64,000 bases of DNA from contig OV884056.1 in the NCBI GenBank assembly GCA_930367215.1, positions 90,469,285 to 90,533,284 of the forward strand, given 5' to 3'. The stretch's first letter is position 1. Each line of letters begins with the position of its first letter. Source of the stretch: Pollenia angustigena (taxonomy: Eukaryota > Arthropoda > Insecta > Diptera > Polleniidae). The translations under genes and the position numbers were made by a program. The notes under the pieces were generated by a model, which saw only the letters and a list, made by a program, of their open reading frames with translations, was not told the origin of the DNA and did not search any database. Positions 54,627-64,000 of the stretch are shown here, piece after piece.

Positions 54627-54813
54627 CTAATATATATTTATGTAAGTTAAAAATAAACACACACACACACTTAAACATAACAGTTTGAAAGTTAAAAATT
54701 ATTAGCCAATGAGAACGAAGGTTTTGTGACGTCACAGTTCCTACATGCGCAGTAAAAACTTTTTAAATCTACCTGATGTCGTAATCTTTATTTCTATCAT
54801 TCTTGCAACATAG

Positions 54814-54935
54814 TACATTATTGCAAACACATTTCAAACTATATTGCACTTCTTTTCGGATTTCGATTCTTGCCAATATATTGTGTCAGCTTCGAATATC
54901 ACAAACCCATTGGCGATAACAGTTGAACAGTTATA
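54814..54935. repeat. Dispersed repeat D, copy 2 right half
   Basis: TATATTGCACTTC, TTCTTGCCAATATATTGTG and CCATTGGCGAT match the second part of 4160-4460. Confidence 0.6.
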
Positions 54936-55090
54936 TTGCAAGTCTATGAGCCGCTTAAGGTACGTTTTTTGAAATAGTTTATAATTTATGAATAAGTAAA
55001 TAAATTAAAAATTTTATTTTTTTCAACATAAATTAATGCTGGTATTTATATTTTAACTTTTGCAAAGTTACATAAATCAGATTTTTACAT

Positions 55091-55975
55091 ACACAGAAAA
55101 AATTATTTTTCCAATTCAAACAAAAAATTTATAGAATCAAACAATTTTTTGTCTGAAATCGGTCCTATAAACAAATTTGCATATTCAAACAATTTATTTG
55201 CATTTTGTTTATTGAAAAAAACACTGATTTTTTCAAACAAATAATTTAACTGAATCAAACAAAAAGTTTACTGAAATTCATATACTAAATTTCAAAATAA
55301 AAAAAAAAGTTTTTGCACAAGCAATGACGCGCACACAAGTAAGCACTGTATGAGAAGATGACGGCAGAACAGACCCGGGCTGGCTTTGAGACACATTTTT
55401 TTTTGTTGAAATATTTTTTGAACGAAGTCTTATTTATACACACAACACAATGTTTTTCTTTATCACTCTCTGTTGCTGTATCCTTTCCTTTGCTAAAGAA
55501 GAAATGTAACCAAAAACGGCAGCAGACCGACTCGATATGTTTTTCGGCATCATTCTATTTTTGTATTTGATGTATTTAACCAAACAGTTATAAAAAATTG
55601 AATACGGGATTTTGTTTCTTGTAATGTTGTTTCTTCTATTGTTTTTCTTATAGTTGCACTTTTTTAAAGCGTCCAAAAATAGACTGTGTGTGTTTTTTGT
55701 TGTTGTTCTTATATTTCACATAAAGAAGTGTTGCTTACGATCAAATAAAAAAATGCAAAAAGACGACAACATTAAAGAGCGTTAAATATTTCATACAAAA
55801 TTATGAAAACTTGACACCAATAACGCGTTTATTATATTTTTGAAGAGTTGTCCACATGTTTGTTGGTTAAATAAAAATCAAACAAAAATATTGTTTGAAT
55901 CGGTAAAAAAATTTATAGAAATTAAAAAAATTTTCAAACAAGCGTTTGTTTGAAAATAATTCGGCAATAATTTTT
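55091..55975. mobile_element. Non-autonomous TIR element, family A copy 2
   Basis: It starts ACACAGAAAAAATTATTTTT and runs in parallel with 376-1362 to AATTCGGCAATAATTTTT, lacking the last bases of the right end. It is shorter by loss of part of the interior. Confidence 0.7.
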
Positions 55976-57554
55976 GGATTGAAGCTGATTATTACTTTTA
56001 AGGTCTTATGTTCAAAACAAAATTTTGTTCTTAATGTTTCGCATATTATCGAATAAAACGATTTCGAAGTTTATTTTACTTTAAACACCATTTCCTTAAC
56101 ATTGCATGTTTCTATAAATATGGATTTCATTTGAATTTTCCACTAACATATTATCCTATGCATCCCTTTTTATAGATTTGTTTGCCAGTTGTAAGAACAA
56201 ATTCCTATTCTGGAAAGCAAAATATGAATCCTGGCGTCCATGTTTTGCATTTCAATATTAACGACGTTAATTATTTTTAAAATACAACAACATAAATTTT
56301 GCAACAAACACATGATAACCTAAGCCTGCTATCGAAATGATCACATCACAGTTAAAAATCTCGAAGGATAAAAAAGTACTGAAAACAACGTGGGGGTACT
56401 GCGGTATTATTAATATGAAAAAGTACTGAAAAAAGTACCAAAGTACTGAATTTTTCAACACTGATTCAATGTAAAGGCAGAGTTAGCCGAACGTTCACGT
56501 CCCCTAATGGAACGTCTGGTTCGTTTTGTCATTTGCAAACAATGCAAATGCTTACTGAATTTAAATGTCACGTTGACGGAACGTCTCGATCTGTATTAAA
56601 CAGATTTGTATGCCGTTGTTACGTGACAGTTGTAAAGCAGTGATGGGCTGCTTGTATGTTAAATTGAATGCGGGTATTTTTGCTCGTTTTTTGTACTTTT
56701 TTCAGTTAAGCTATGGAATTGAGACAAAACAACTTAATATACAACATATTTCCATATAAACAAATATATTTATGTTTAGATGTACAATACATATAAACAA
56801 ATGCATATACACATACAATGGAAATGTGAAAAGAATAAAAGGCTTTAAATGGTAGCAAAACCTTGTTTGGTGCATACACCACAATACAATATATCTATTG
56901 TTATAATATATATGCTAAAATACAAATTTGTTTATTGAAAATCTATAATATAAACATTAAACTATTAACGTTTTTACATACACAAAATACTTTTTTAATA
57001 CCATTTAAATCACTTGGTACTTTTTAAAACATTTTTGAGTCCCATCACTGTGTGATTTGCTTTATGTATACTATTGTTTTTTGTTTATGTATAGAAAAAA
57101 CATAAACCACGTTTTTAAATGTTCTATAAGTGCACCAACCAGTGTTACCACCAGCAAGATTCAAAATTATACTTGAGATGAAGCAAAATTACCCGATTTA
57201 AATGATATTACACCTGATATAAAATTTAAGTTTTATTTAATAAAAAGACATTTACAAAGAACCAAAAACACAACAAACTCATTTAAACAAGATCAATATT
57301 AGTCAAACTATTAGTTTTATTTAAATTAACAAAAATAACATTAAAGACTCGAAAAAAAAAATTAATAACACATAAAATGAAACTGCTAAAATAATGAGTT
57401 TAACTTCCACATTTGGTTGATATATCTTGGGAAGGTTTAAAATGTTCCTTGTCATTGATTTATAATGGATGCTTTTTAGCCCCATAGAGCTTACGAAAGG
57501 TTAGCTGTCAAACGAATTGTCATACTATTTTCACTTTTTGATCAGGCACATCAT

Positions 57555-57985
57555 CATGAATAGATTCATGCTTGAACAACGCCACCAAATTATCCAAATA
57601 TACTTTGAAAATCAGGCATCGATTTTCGCAACTTAAAGGTGACTTCATGATTTAAATGTCGCAACTTTCACAAATGAAGGCGATGTGTTGATTTAGATAA
57701 AATAAACTGTCAATTAGACTTCAAGGCCGTGCGATGTGACACTTATTGATTGTTTTCCGTAGGGCTGTGAAGTCAGTGGATAATGATGATAAACCAGCAA
57801 CAATCGGTGTCTTGGAGGTCAACATTGTTCATTTTATTCGAAAAAGAGAAACAAAAGTGGACGTCTGCAATGCGTTTCGTCAAGGACAGGCGCGGTGTCT
57901 ATTTGTTGTAAATCAGTTTCAAATCGTAATGCCGTGTATCAATCTGCGATTAAAATTAATTTTTTTGTGTTGTCTACCATTTTAA
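57555..57985 (+). pseudogene. Internally deleted mariner-type transposase
   Basis: 57556-57640 reads MNRFMLEQRHQIIQIYFENQ, the N-terminal DNA-binding start. After a large deletion, C-terminal pieces follow: a CDVT-L-I-D-CFP segment matching the second Asp region, then DNDDKPATIGVLEVNIVHF. Frames change several times. It is too short for activity. Confidence 0.6.
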
Positions 57986-58333
57986 GTTTCATGAACTTAA
58001 AAAATACCCTTTATACCTTATTTAGTAAACAAAATGCCTGCAGAGTTTTATACAACTGTCCCTTTCGTAATTCAGTTTTACAACTGTTAAGGGCGTTAAA
58101 TATTCTTTAAACTAAAGCATTAAAAAGTACCAAGATAGAAATAAAATTAATTATACATATCTTCCCCCAGGCAAGTTTTTAGTTTGAATAACTTTTTTCA
58201 ATAAACTTCAGGTTCTAAATCACTATGATAGGCATCTTTATCTAAATCTAAGGGTCCATCTTGCGACATTCATTACCAAACATTTGAAAATATATGTATG
58301 TTTAATGATTGAAGTCGTTTCTTTACCCATTAA

Positions 58334-58605
58334 GGCCCTACGTTGCGTTTTCGCAACGTTCACTTAAAACTCCCCTCAGTCATTTTGTGATTACGTGATA
58401 TTGTAATAAAGTACAGTGAAATTAAACTTAACTTATTATCTAATCGACCTGTTTTTGGATTTGTATCATACATATCTGAAACTTCTGACGGAGGTAGCTA
58501 ACATACGAACATTAGTATTTCTACTCAAAAATCCAATCATCTTAGACGTTTGTGACTATTTCTATGATTGGATATATCAGTGATGCGAAAACGCAACACT
58601 GGGCC
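58334..58605. mobile_element. TTAA-type MITE, GGCCC ends, copy 1
   Basis: TTAA then GGCCCTACGTTGCGTTTTCG, ending in the inverse CGAAAACGCAACACTGGGCC followed by TAAA. The word CGTTGCGTTTTCGCAACG is itself a palindrome. Related to 59513-59659. Confidence 0.6.
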
Positions 58606-59512
58606 TAAACGATATACAAATTACATACAATTTTCAATTACAAACTTATTTATAACAATCACTTGCTATTTACAACAGCATAATACCTTTTTTTTTTGAT
58701 AATTTTTTTAACCTCTTACAAACTAATGGCCAATTTTCAAAAGGCAGGATATTTCGCAGTTGGTGAATTCTCTATGTGAATTTCTTTTTTTCTTATGCCC
58801 AAAGTGTGTTATTTACTTTAAAAGCTACAGCAGGTGAACACCGCACAAGTTATGTGAAAATATCCTCTCCCAGGATATTAAAGAAAAACAAGTTAGAGTG
58901 CTATATTCGGCTATGCAGAATATTTGAAATCATCCACTAACAGCTAGGATATTTCAGAAATGGGTATGTTATTGTTCGTGTGGTAAATTATGAACCGAGT
59001 GTGATTTCTAGTCATATAGCGTACTAAATTGTTTTTCGAGAGTGGGCTTTATATGGGGGCCATTGTAAATTATGGACCGATCTTTTATATTGGGCTTTTG
59101 GTAAATTATTTACCGATCAATTTACAAATCGATGGTTTTCTTCCGCAACCAAGTAACTCGATTTTGTCCGATTTTTTTTTTAACCGGAAAAGTAATCAGT
59201 AAATACCGCCTTACAATTTTGCAATTTTTTTGTTTGGCGGAATATCGGAATTTTTCCTAATTCTTGGATTATAAAAGAATTTATAGCAAAAAATTTCAAA
59301 TATTTGGTAAAAAAAAAGTATTTTGCATCCCCTGAAAAGTAGTTGTTTTTGAGTTACGAGGTTGCGGAATAAAACCATCGAAATGTGACCTAGCAGTGCA
59401 CCCAAAGTGCTTTGGAGCATATCATAATTGAATTAAAAATAAAATGTATATGAATATCTTTTTTATTTTAATTTAAAATTTTTGCAAATGCACTTAATTT
59501 TTATATCGTTAA

Positions 59513-59659
59513 GGCCCAACGTTGCGTTTTCGCAACGGGGCTTATCTGGACTCCCACGTATCCGATTTGCCCAAAATTAGTTTTCTATCATATTTAGGTA
59601 TAAACAATCAAATCTAAAAAGTTTCATCATTATAGCTCAATGGGATCATGGCTCGGGCC
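59513..59659. mobile_element. TTAA-type MITE, GGCCC ends, copy 2
   Basis: TTAA on both sides (59509-59512, 59660-59663), ends GGCCC and GGGCC; the left 25 bp match copy 1 almost exactly. A TTAA target fits piggyBac-type. Confidence 0.6.
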
Positions 59660-59952
59660 TTAATGGGTTAAAAAGAAACCGAGAAGGCTGTGCATTTCTT
59701 AGCAACAATATTTAAAAAGAAATAAATGTCATCACAGAAATCGAATCTTGAATTTATTTGGGCATCTGAAGTAAAAATTTCAAATTACACCTGAATTACA
59801 CCTAAGAGAAATTACCCACGCTCTACCCACGACCGTAAAAATTTTACCAAATTCGGGTAACTACCCACAAAGTGGCAACACTGGCACCAACGTGCTTACA
59901 GTACGGTGCGGTACATTACGGGTACAGCAACGTTCGCCTAACTAGGCCTTAA

Positions 59953-60227
59953 GTCTGTGTTCATACGGCTCATGTCTTATTGACAAGATTGCTACTTTAT
60001 AGGCGAGAGGGACGAGGGGAAAAGAAACGAGTACACAGATGCATGTACTGTCTTTACGTTTTGCTTTCTTATTCGTTGTTTAATTTTGTTTTTGTTTTCA
60101 ATATCAAATAAAACAAAATAAAAAATATGTCGTCAACATGACATGATTCATTTGAACGCCAATTCATGTTCAAAGAAGAAAAAGGAAGAATCTTGTCAAT
60201 AAGACATGAGCCGTATGAACTCAGACT
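59953..60227. mobile_element. Hairpin MITE, GTCTGTGTTCATACGGCTCA family
   Basis: GTCTGTGTTCATACGGCTCA and near-inverse ends; the arms extend about 40 bp through TGTCTTATTGACAAGAT. It is followed directly by a partial tandem copy (60228-60910). Confidence 0.7.
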
Positions 60228-60910
60228 TTCTTATTCGTTGTTTAATTTTGTTTTTGTTTTCAATATCAAATAAAACAAAATAAAAAACATGTCGTCAACA
60301 TGACATGAATCATTTGAACGCCAAATCATGTTCATTGGCTTCTCGGTCGAAACTCAAACTTGTCCTTAGACAACAAAATTCTTCTATACAAGTCCATCAT
60401 AAAACCATATTGGATATGGCATCCAATTATGGGGTACTGCATGCGCATCTAACATCCAAAAGCTTCAAAGAAGACAGTCTAGAATATTACGAGAAATTGT
60501 CTGCGCCCCATGGTATATACGTAATGAAATTATCCACAGAGATCTCAACGTCCCCACTATCCAGGAGGAAATTAAAAAATATTCAATAAGCTACATCGAT
60601 AAACTAATGGTCCACCCTAACTACCTCGCTCGGGGTTTGCTTCAGTTCGAAGGTCACCAGAGGCTAAAAAGAACCGATACTTTGAGCCTTACTAGAAGAC
60701 ATTTTTAAAATTTGAATACAGCAGTTAGTGGTTACACTGGTAACAACTAATAAACAACAAGTAGAATTAAGATTTGAATACATATTGTAAATTTCGATAA
60801 GAAAGATTCAATAATAAAAATAAATTTAAAAAAAAAAAAAAAAAAAAAATGTTCAAAGAAGAAAAAGGAAGAATCTTGTCAATAAGACAGGAGCCGTATG
60901 AACTCAGACT
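60228..60910. repeat. Partial tandem copy of the MITE, split by a LINE
   Basis: The interior (TTCTTATTCGTTGTTTAATT) and right end (GAGCCGTATGAACTCAGACT) are repeated. The copy is interrupted after CATGTTCA at about 60333 and resumes at 60849 with ATGTTCAAAG, so a short ATGTTCA target duplication flanks the LINE. Confidence 0.65.
60334..60848 (+). pseudogene. Jockey-type LINE 3' end, 5' truncated
   Basis: Plus-strand frames give GRNSNLSLDNKILLYKSIIK, then after a frameshift YGIQLWGTACASNIQKLQRR, REIVCAPWYIRNEIIHRDLN and PTIQEEIKKYSISYIDKL, the conserved end of Jockey-clade ORF2. A stop follows RTDTLSLTRRHF near 60706. A 3' UTR and a 21-nt A run (to 60849) complete it. The 94-codon frame at 60305-60589 is in the wrong frame and joins unrelated DNA. 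Confidence 0.8.
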
Positions 60911-62203
60911 AAAAAAAAGTTTTGTATAGTAAGTTGCAAAATATGTCAGATTTTTAAAATTTCCGAAAAATTTATAAAATATTTTTTTTTTGGGAAATTT
61001 GTCCAAATAAGCTACTCAGAAAAGGATCATTAAGTAAAGTAAAGAGTAAAACGTTGTCTTCCTTACCCTTCGTAAGCCCGTTCGGGAACATCCCATTCCG
61101 ATAACGATATAGCATCCAATTTATAATGTTTTGGTATTTCCTGAAAAATTTCGGTATTGATTTTTAAATCGTAATATAAACTTATGTATGTCTGTATTCC
61201 CAAAAAATTTTAAAATTTAATAAAGGTTTAAAGAACAAATTAACTATGAAAATAAGCCCTAATTAGCGTTTGTTAATTTTAATAATCGTTTATGAATACG
61301 GGGATTAATGTTTTAACAAATAAATACTAAATGACTAACGACCGCCCTTTATAAATAAATAAACGAAAATCTGCTTAGATATATTACAAATCATGGTGTT
61401 GGCTCTATTGCGCTTTATCTGTTCGATGTCTTTCTTGCCTTTGGAAACAATTTTTATGCGAAATCATCAAGAAACATCACTGACACCATCAGTGCCTCAA
61501 ACACTTTTCTTCAAAATAAATGTTTTATAACTGATGATGGTTATTTGGATGGTGCTAACTAATCGAACAAGAAGAGCATGTGCTTTATTTGGCCATCATA
61601 CTGTGGCAATTTAACAATTCATAAGAATAAAAAATTGCCGAAATAGCAACAAAAACCCAAACAAGCTTTAAGTTGTCTTAAGCGAAACAAAACTATTTAT
61701 TTAATATAAAGATAACACAAATATTGTTCAATCTTAGAAATTGTGTATCTTTAAGATACAAAAATACTTTTGCTCACATTTCAATTGCTGGATAGCAGCA
61801 AACCATCGTACAACCGGCAAATACAATAATATTTCTAGTCATTTGTTTTATGGCATTATCGCCTTCTTAACAACAACATTTCTCTTCGCATAAATAGATA
61901 TTTCGCCGCTTTGGCAGTTTTGTTTTGTTTGTACTCGTAGATGATGGAGTAGAAGAAAATTAGTTTTATACTTTGGCACTTCTGTCTTTGCATTAATCTG
62001 ATAATTTAAGTCGATTTATTTATTCTTAGTTTAGTAAGACAAATTGTTGTTTTCTTCAATGCAGCCAGTATACAGATTATAAGATTCAGTATTAGGTTGA
62101 AGAAGGTGGAAAATTATTTCGGGGTAATATTTTAACATACTTTGACCCTTGACTTTTAAATACAACCTTTCGAAAATTTGTGTAATCGAATAAAACTATT
62201 AAT
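60911..62203. other. Intergenic DNA, no gene recognised
   Basis: 1.3 kb of AT-rich sequence. A 45-codon frame from 61394 (MVLALLRFICSM) has no support. No element ends found. Confidence 0.45.
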
Positions 62204-63309
62204 AACACTATGGAAGTTGAAAAAACAGACAAGCCGGGCACATGGCGTTTTTACATAATTCGGTACGCTGAATCCAGTGGTACTCTCGGTTTTTTTTAGA
62301 TTAGCTCTGGTTTTCGAGATATACCGTTATTTGGAAAAAGGAGGAAGTTGCACAACATATATTCGTGTAACTCAAAAACGGTTTATTTAATTAAAATTAC
62401 TAAAAAACCGAAATTCCGCAAATTTTTTTTCTAATATGAGCAGTCATTTTTGAAACATAATTTTTTTTTGTTTGCCAAAATTTTGAAATTTTTGTTTTTT
62501 AAAAATTCATAAAAAATTAAAAAATGCAGCTTGGCTTCTAATTTTTTGCAGACATATACAAAACGAAGTTGCAAACAAAACAAGCTAAAAATGATGATTA
62601 AAATCTGTTACCAACTTTTATTGACAATTTTTATTAATTTAAGAATTTCATGAAATGTTAAGGACAAAAAGCTAATTGAGGTTGGTCATACATGTTATCT
62701 TACTAGGGGCGACTCCTGGGCATTTATGGGACTTTTTTTAAATATATTTTTAGTCTGGGAGCCCCTTAAGGAATGGACAAAGCTGGTAGTTATGTTAGAA
62801 ATAAATGATTGAGATGAAAAAAAAAGTGGGGTTGGTCAAACATTTGACCCATCTAGGGGCATCCTTGGCGCTGCAGGGGCCAAATTTAAGAATTTTATTA
62901 ACAGATTTTAATCATTTTTAGCTTGTTTTGCTTGCGTTTTGTATATGTCTGCAAAAAATTAGAAGTCAAGCTGCATTTTTTAATTTTTTATGAATTTTTA
63001 AAAAACAAAAATTTCGAAATTTGGGCAAAAAAATTATTTTTATTTCTAAAAAAAAAAAATATGTTTCAAAAGGATATTTTATTGCGGAATTTCGGTTTTT
63101 TAGTAATTTCAATAAAATAAACCGTTTTTGAGTTATGCGAATATATGTTGTGCAACCTCCTCCATTTTCGAAATACGGGATATCTCGAAAACCAGAGCCA
63201 ATCTAAAAAAAACCGAGAGCACCACTGGATTCAGCGTACCCGAATTATGTAAAAACGGCATGTGCCCGGCTTGTCTCAAAAAAAAACTGTCAATTTCTTG
63301 CACAGTGTA
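62204..63309. mobile_element. 1.1 kb foldback element
   Basis: The arms 62216-62612 and 62905-63300 are inverted copies, sharing GACAAGCCGGGCACATG, CTCAAAAACGGTTTATTT and AAAATTAGAAG-type words with their counterparts, around a centre of about 290 bp. Weak outer ends (ACACTATGGAAG and the inverse of ACACTGTGCAAG) suggest short terminal repeats. All frames inside are spurious. Confidence 0.7.
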
Positions 63310-64000
63310 ATTATTAATTATAATCACTAAAACGATAAGAAATATACAGCAAACATTTGTGGAAGTCGGATCAATTTTTGGTCATATTGAGAAAGAAGTT
63401 TGACTCCTAATTGTGCTGCTAATAGAGGTACATATTAGACTATTTTGCACTGTTATCATGCATGAGCAAGTCAGTGAGTGTACCAGAATATTAACATATG
63501 TGAGATTTTACAAACACGACTAAAAGTATGTTCATACTTAACAAATACTTGATTGAAAAAATCCGAATAAAGCGTGACCACTAAATTGATCAGCTTTTAG
63601 TTATTTTTTTAAACCATTTCTATTGATTTACTGAACAATCTTTTAAAAAAATCGAAGTACCTATAATTTTACTAATACACTATTAAATGATGTTTGATCT
63701 AGCAAACGTTTTGCAAATATTTCTTAAGTGTGACCATATATTAAGTAAGAGATGACTTCGATAATTGGTTTTATCTCCTTTATTTTTATATGTTTGATTT
63801 AAATTTTATGCGAAAATGAAACTTTATTATGACCATTAAAAAATACAGCGAACCAGTGATATTTGTGATATTTTTAAAGCAAATGCAAATATAGAAGAGA
63901 AACAACTAAGAAATTATGGTCAGGTTAGTTCGTTCATATGATACTCTATGCCTCGGACTGATTTTTATTTAGGAAATCTGGGCAATAATAAATCTAGTCG
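63310..64000. other. AT-rich DNA at the window edge
   Basis: No gene or repeat recognised. Confidence 0.45.

Larger units (their letters stand above)
52145..54805. mobile_element. TIR element with perfect 26-bp ends and 8-bp duplication CAACATAG
   Basis: The left end starts CAAGAATGATAGAAATAAAG and all 26 terminal bases recur exactly inverted at 54780-54805. CAACATAG flanks both sides (52137-52144, 54806-54813). An 8-bp duplication suggests hAT or P-like, though the end sequence is not typical of either. The interior is occupied by a LINE (52253-54285) and a SINE fragment; only about 100 bp at each end seem to belong to the element. Confidence 0.75.
51772..56463. mobile_element. hAT element with 8-bp duplication ATTCAATG and deep nesting
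   Basis: Ends are CAGTGTTGCAAAA and the inverse of CAGTGTTGAAAAA; ATTCAATG occurs at 51764-51771 and 56464-56471. CAGTGTTG ends plus an 8-bp duplication fit hAT. Subterminal GTACTGAA/GGTACTTT words recur at both ends. The inside is almost wholly other repeats: repeat D, a 2.66 kb TIR element holding a LINE, a SINE piece and a MITE, and element A copy 2. No transposase of its own is left. Confidence 0.8.
57140..59883. mobile_element. hAT element with 8-bp duplication GCACCAAC
   Basis: Termini CAGTGTTACCAC and the inverse of CAGTGTTGCCAC; GCACCAAC is perfect on both sides (57132-57139, 59884-59891). Subterminal TTACCCGA/TCGGGTAA words recur at both ends. It encloses mariner-type transposase pieces and two TTAA-type MITEs rather than its own transposase. 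Confidence 0.85.
56475..59950. mobile_element. Possible host TIR element around the hAT insertion
   Basis: AAGGCAGAGTTAGCCGAACG and the inverse of AAGGCCTAGTTAGGCGAACG are imperfect 20-bp ends. If real, the element is small and was enlarged by the 2.74 kb hAT at 57140-59883. The interior left part has no coding frame. Confidence 0.45.

Noticed and set aside
60305..60589. 94-codon frame as a gene or Tc1 transposase
   Set aside because: Other frames of the same DNA give clear Jockey-type ORF2 C-terminal sequence; this frame joins MITE and LINE DNA.

Overview
The window looks like repeat-rich, AT-rich nuclear DNA of a higher (probably calyptrate) fly. The evidence is the intron-containing tandem-repeat galectin genes, the mix of hAT, TA-target, TTAA-target and foldback elements, and the short dispersed repeats ending in a 'TTCGGC..GCCGAA' hairpin that are familiar from dipteran genomes. 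The species assignment is inference. There are no operons, no bacterial signals and no CRISPR.

The only protein-coding genes I can defend are three paralogous galectins. Galectin 1 is on the minus strand (14797..14703, 14428..13829, 13758..13479; 324 aa). Galectin 2 is on the minus strand (37869..37778, 36672..36085, 36014..35732; 320 aa). Galectin 3 is on the plus strand (43460..43551, 47580..48173, 48289..48565; 320 aa). All three share three exons, both introns in phase 2, a short first exon, a 'FPYxWPP' linker between two carbohydrate-recognition domains (CRDs), and loss or replacement of several canonical sugar-contact residues. Each first intron holds foldback transposon DNA, which explains why the small first exons are easy to miss.

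The rest is nested mobile DNA. At 6-11 kb there is a 5.1 kb long-inverted-repeat element carrying at least three younger insertions. At 15-17 kb lie a retrotransposon fragment, a small element rich in TATCGATA motifs and a TTAA element nested in a TA element. At 18-23 kb are two more long-inverted-repeat elements. At 24.8-28.2 kb a hAT element (8-bp target duplication) contains the first array of a tRNA-like, SINE-like repeat of about 570 bp. At 28.6-35.1 kb the same repeat forms a 6.5 kb array with 2.1 kb near-identical inverted arms around an 18-nt loop. At 38.7-41.2 kb an RTE-like LINE remnant is interrupted by a third array, and a solo 5'-truncated copy sits at 42.5 kb. All four insertions are bounded by 12-15 bp direct repeats and share one fixed 3' end, so the arrays appear to have been inserted by retrotransposition as multimers. 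At 51.8-56.5 kb is a hAT element with several layers of nested insertions, including a CR1-like LINE. At 57.1-59.9 kb is another hAT element with internally deleted mariner-type transposase. At 60.3-60.9 kb is a Jockey-type LINE 3' end, and at 62.2-63.3 kb a 1.1 kb foldback element.

All transposon proteins seen are broken by stops, frameshifts, deletions or insertions. Element boundaries were read by eye from inverted repeats and target duplications and may be off by a few bases; class names rest on terminal sequence and duplication length, not on database matches.
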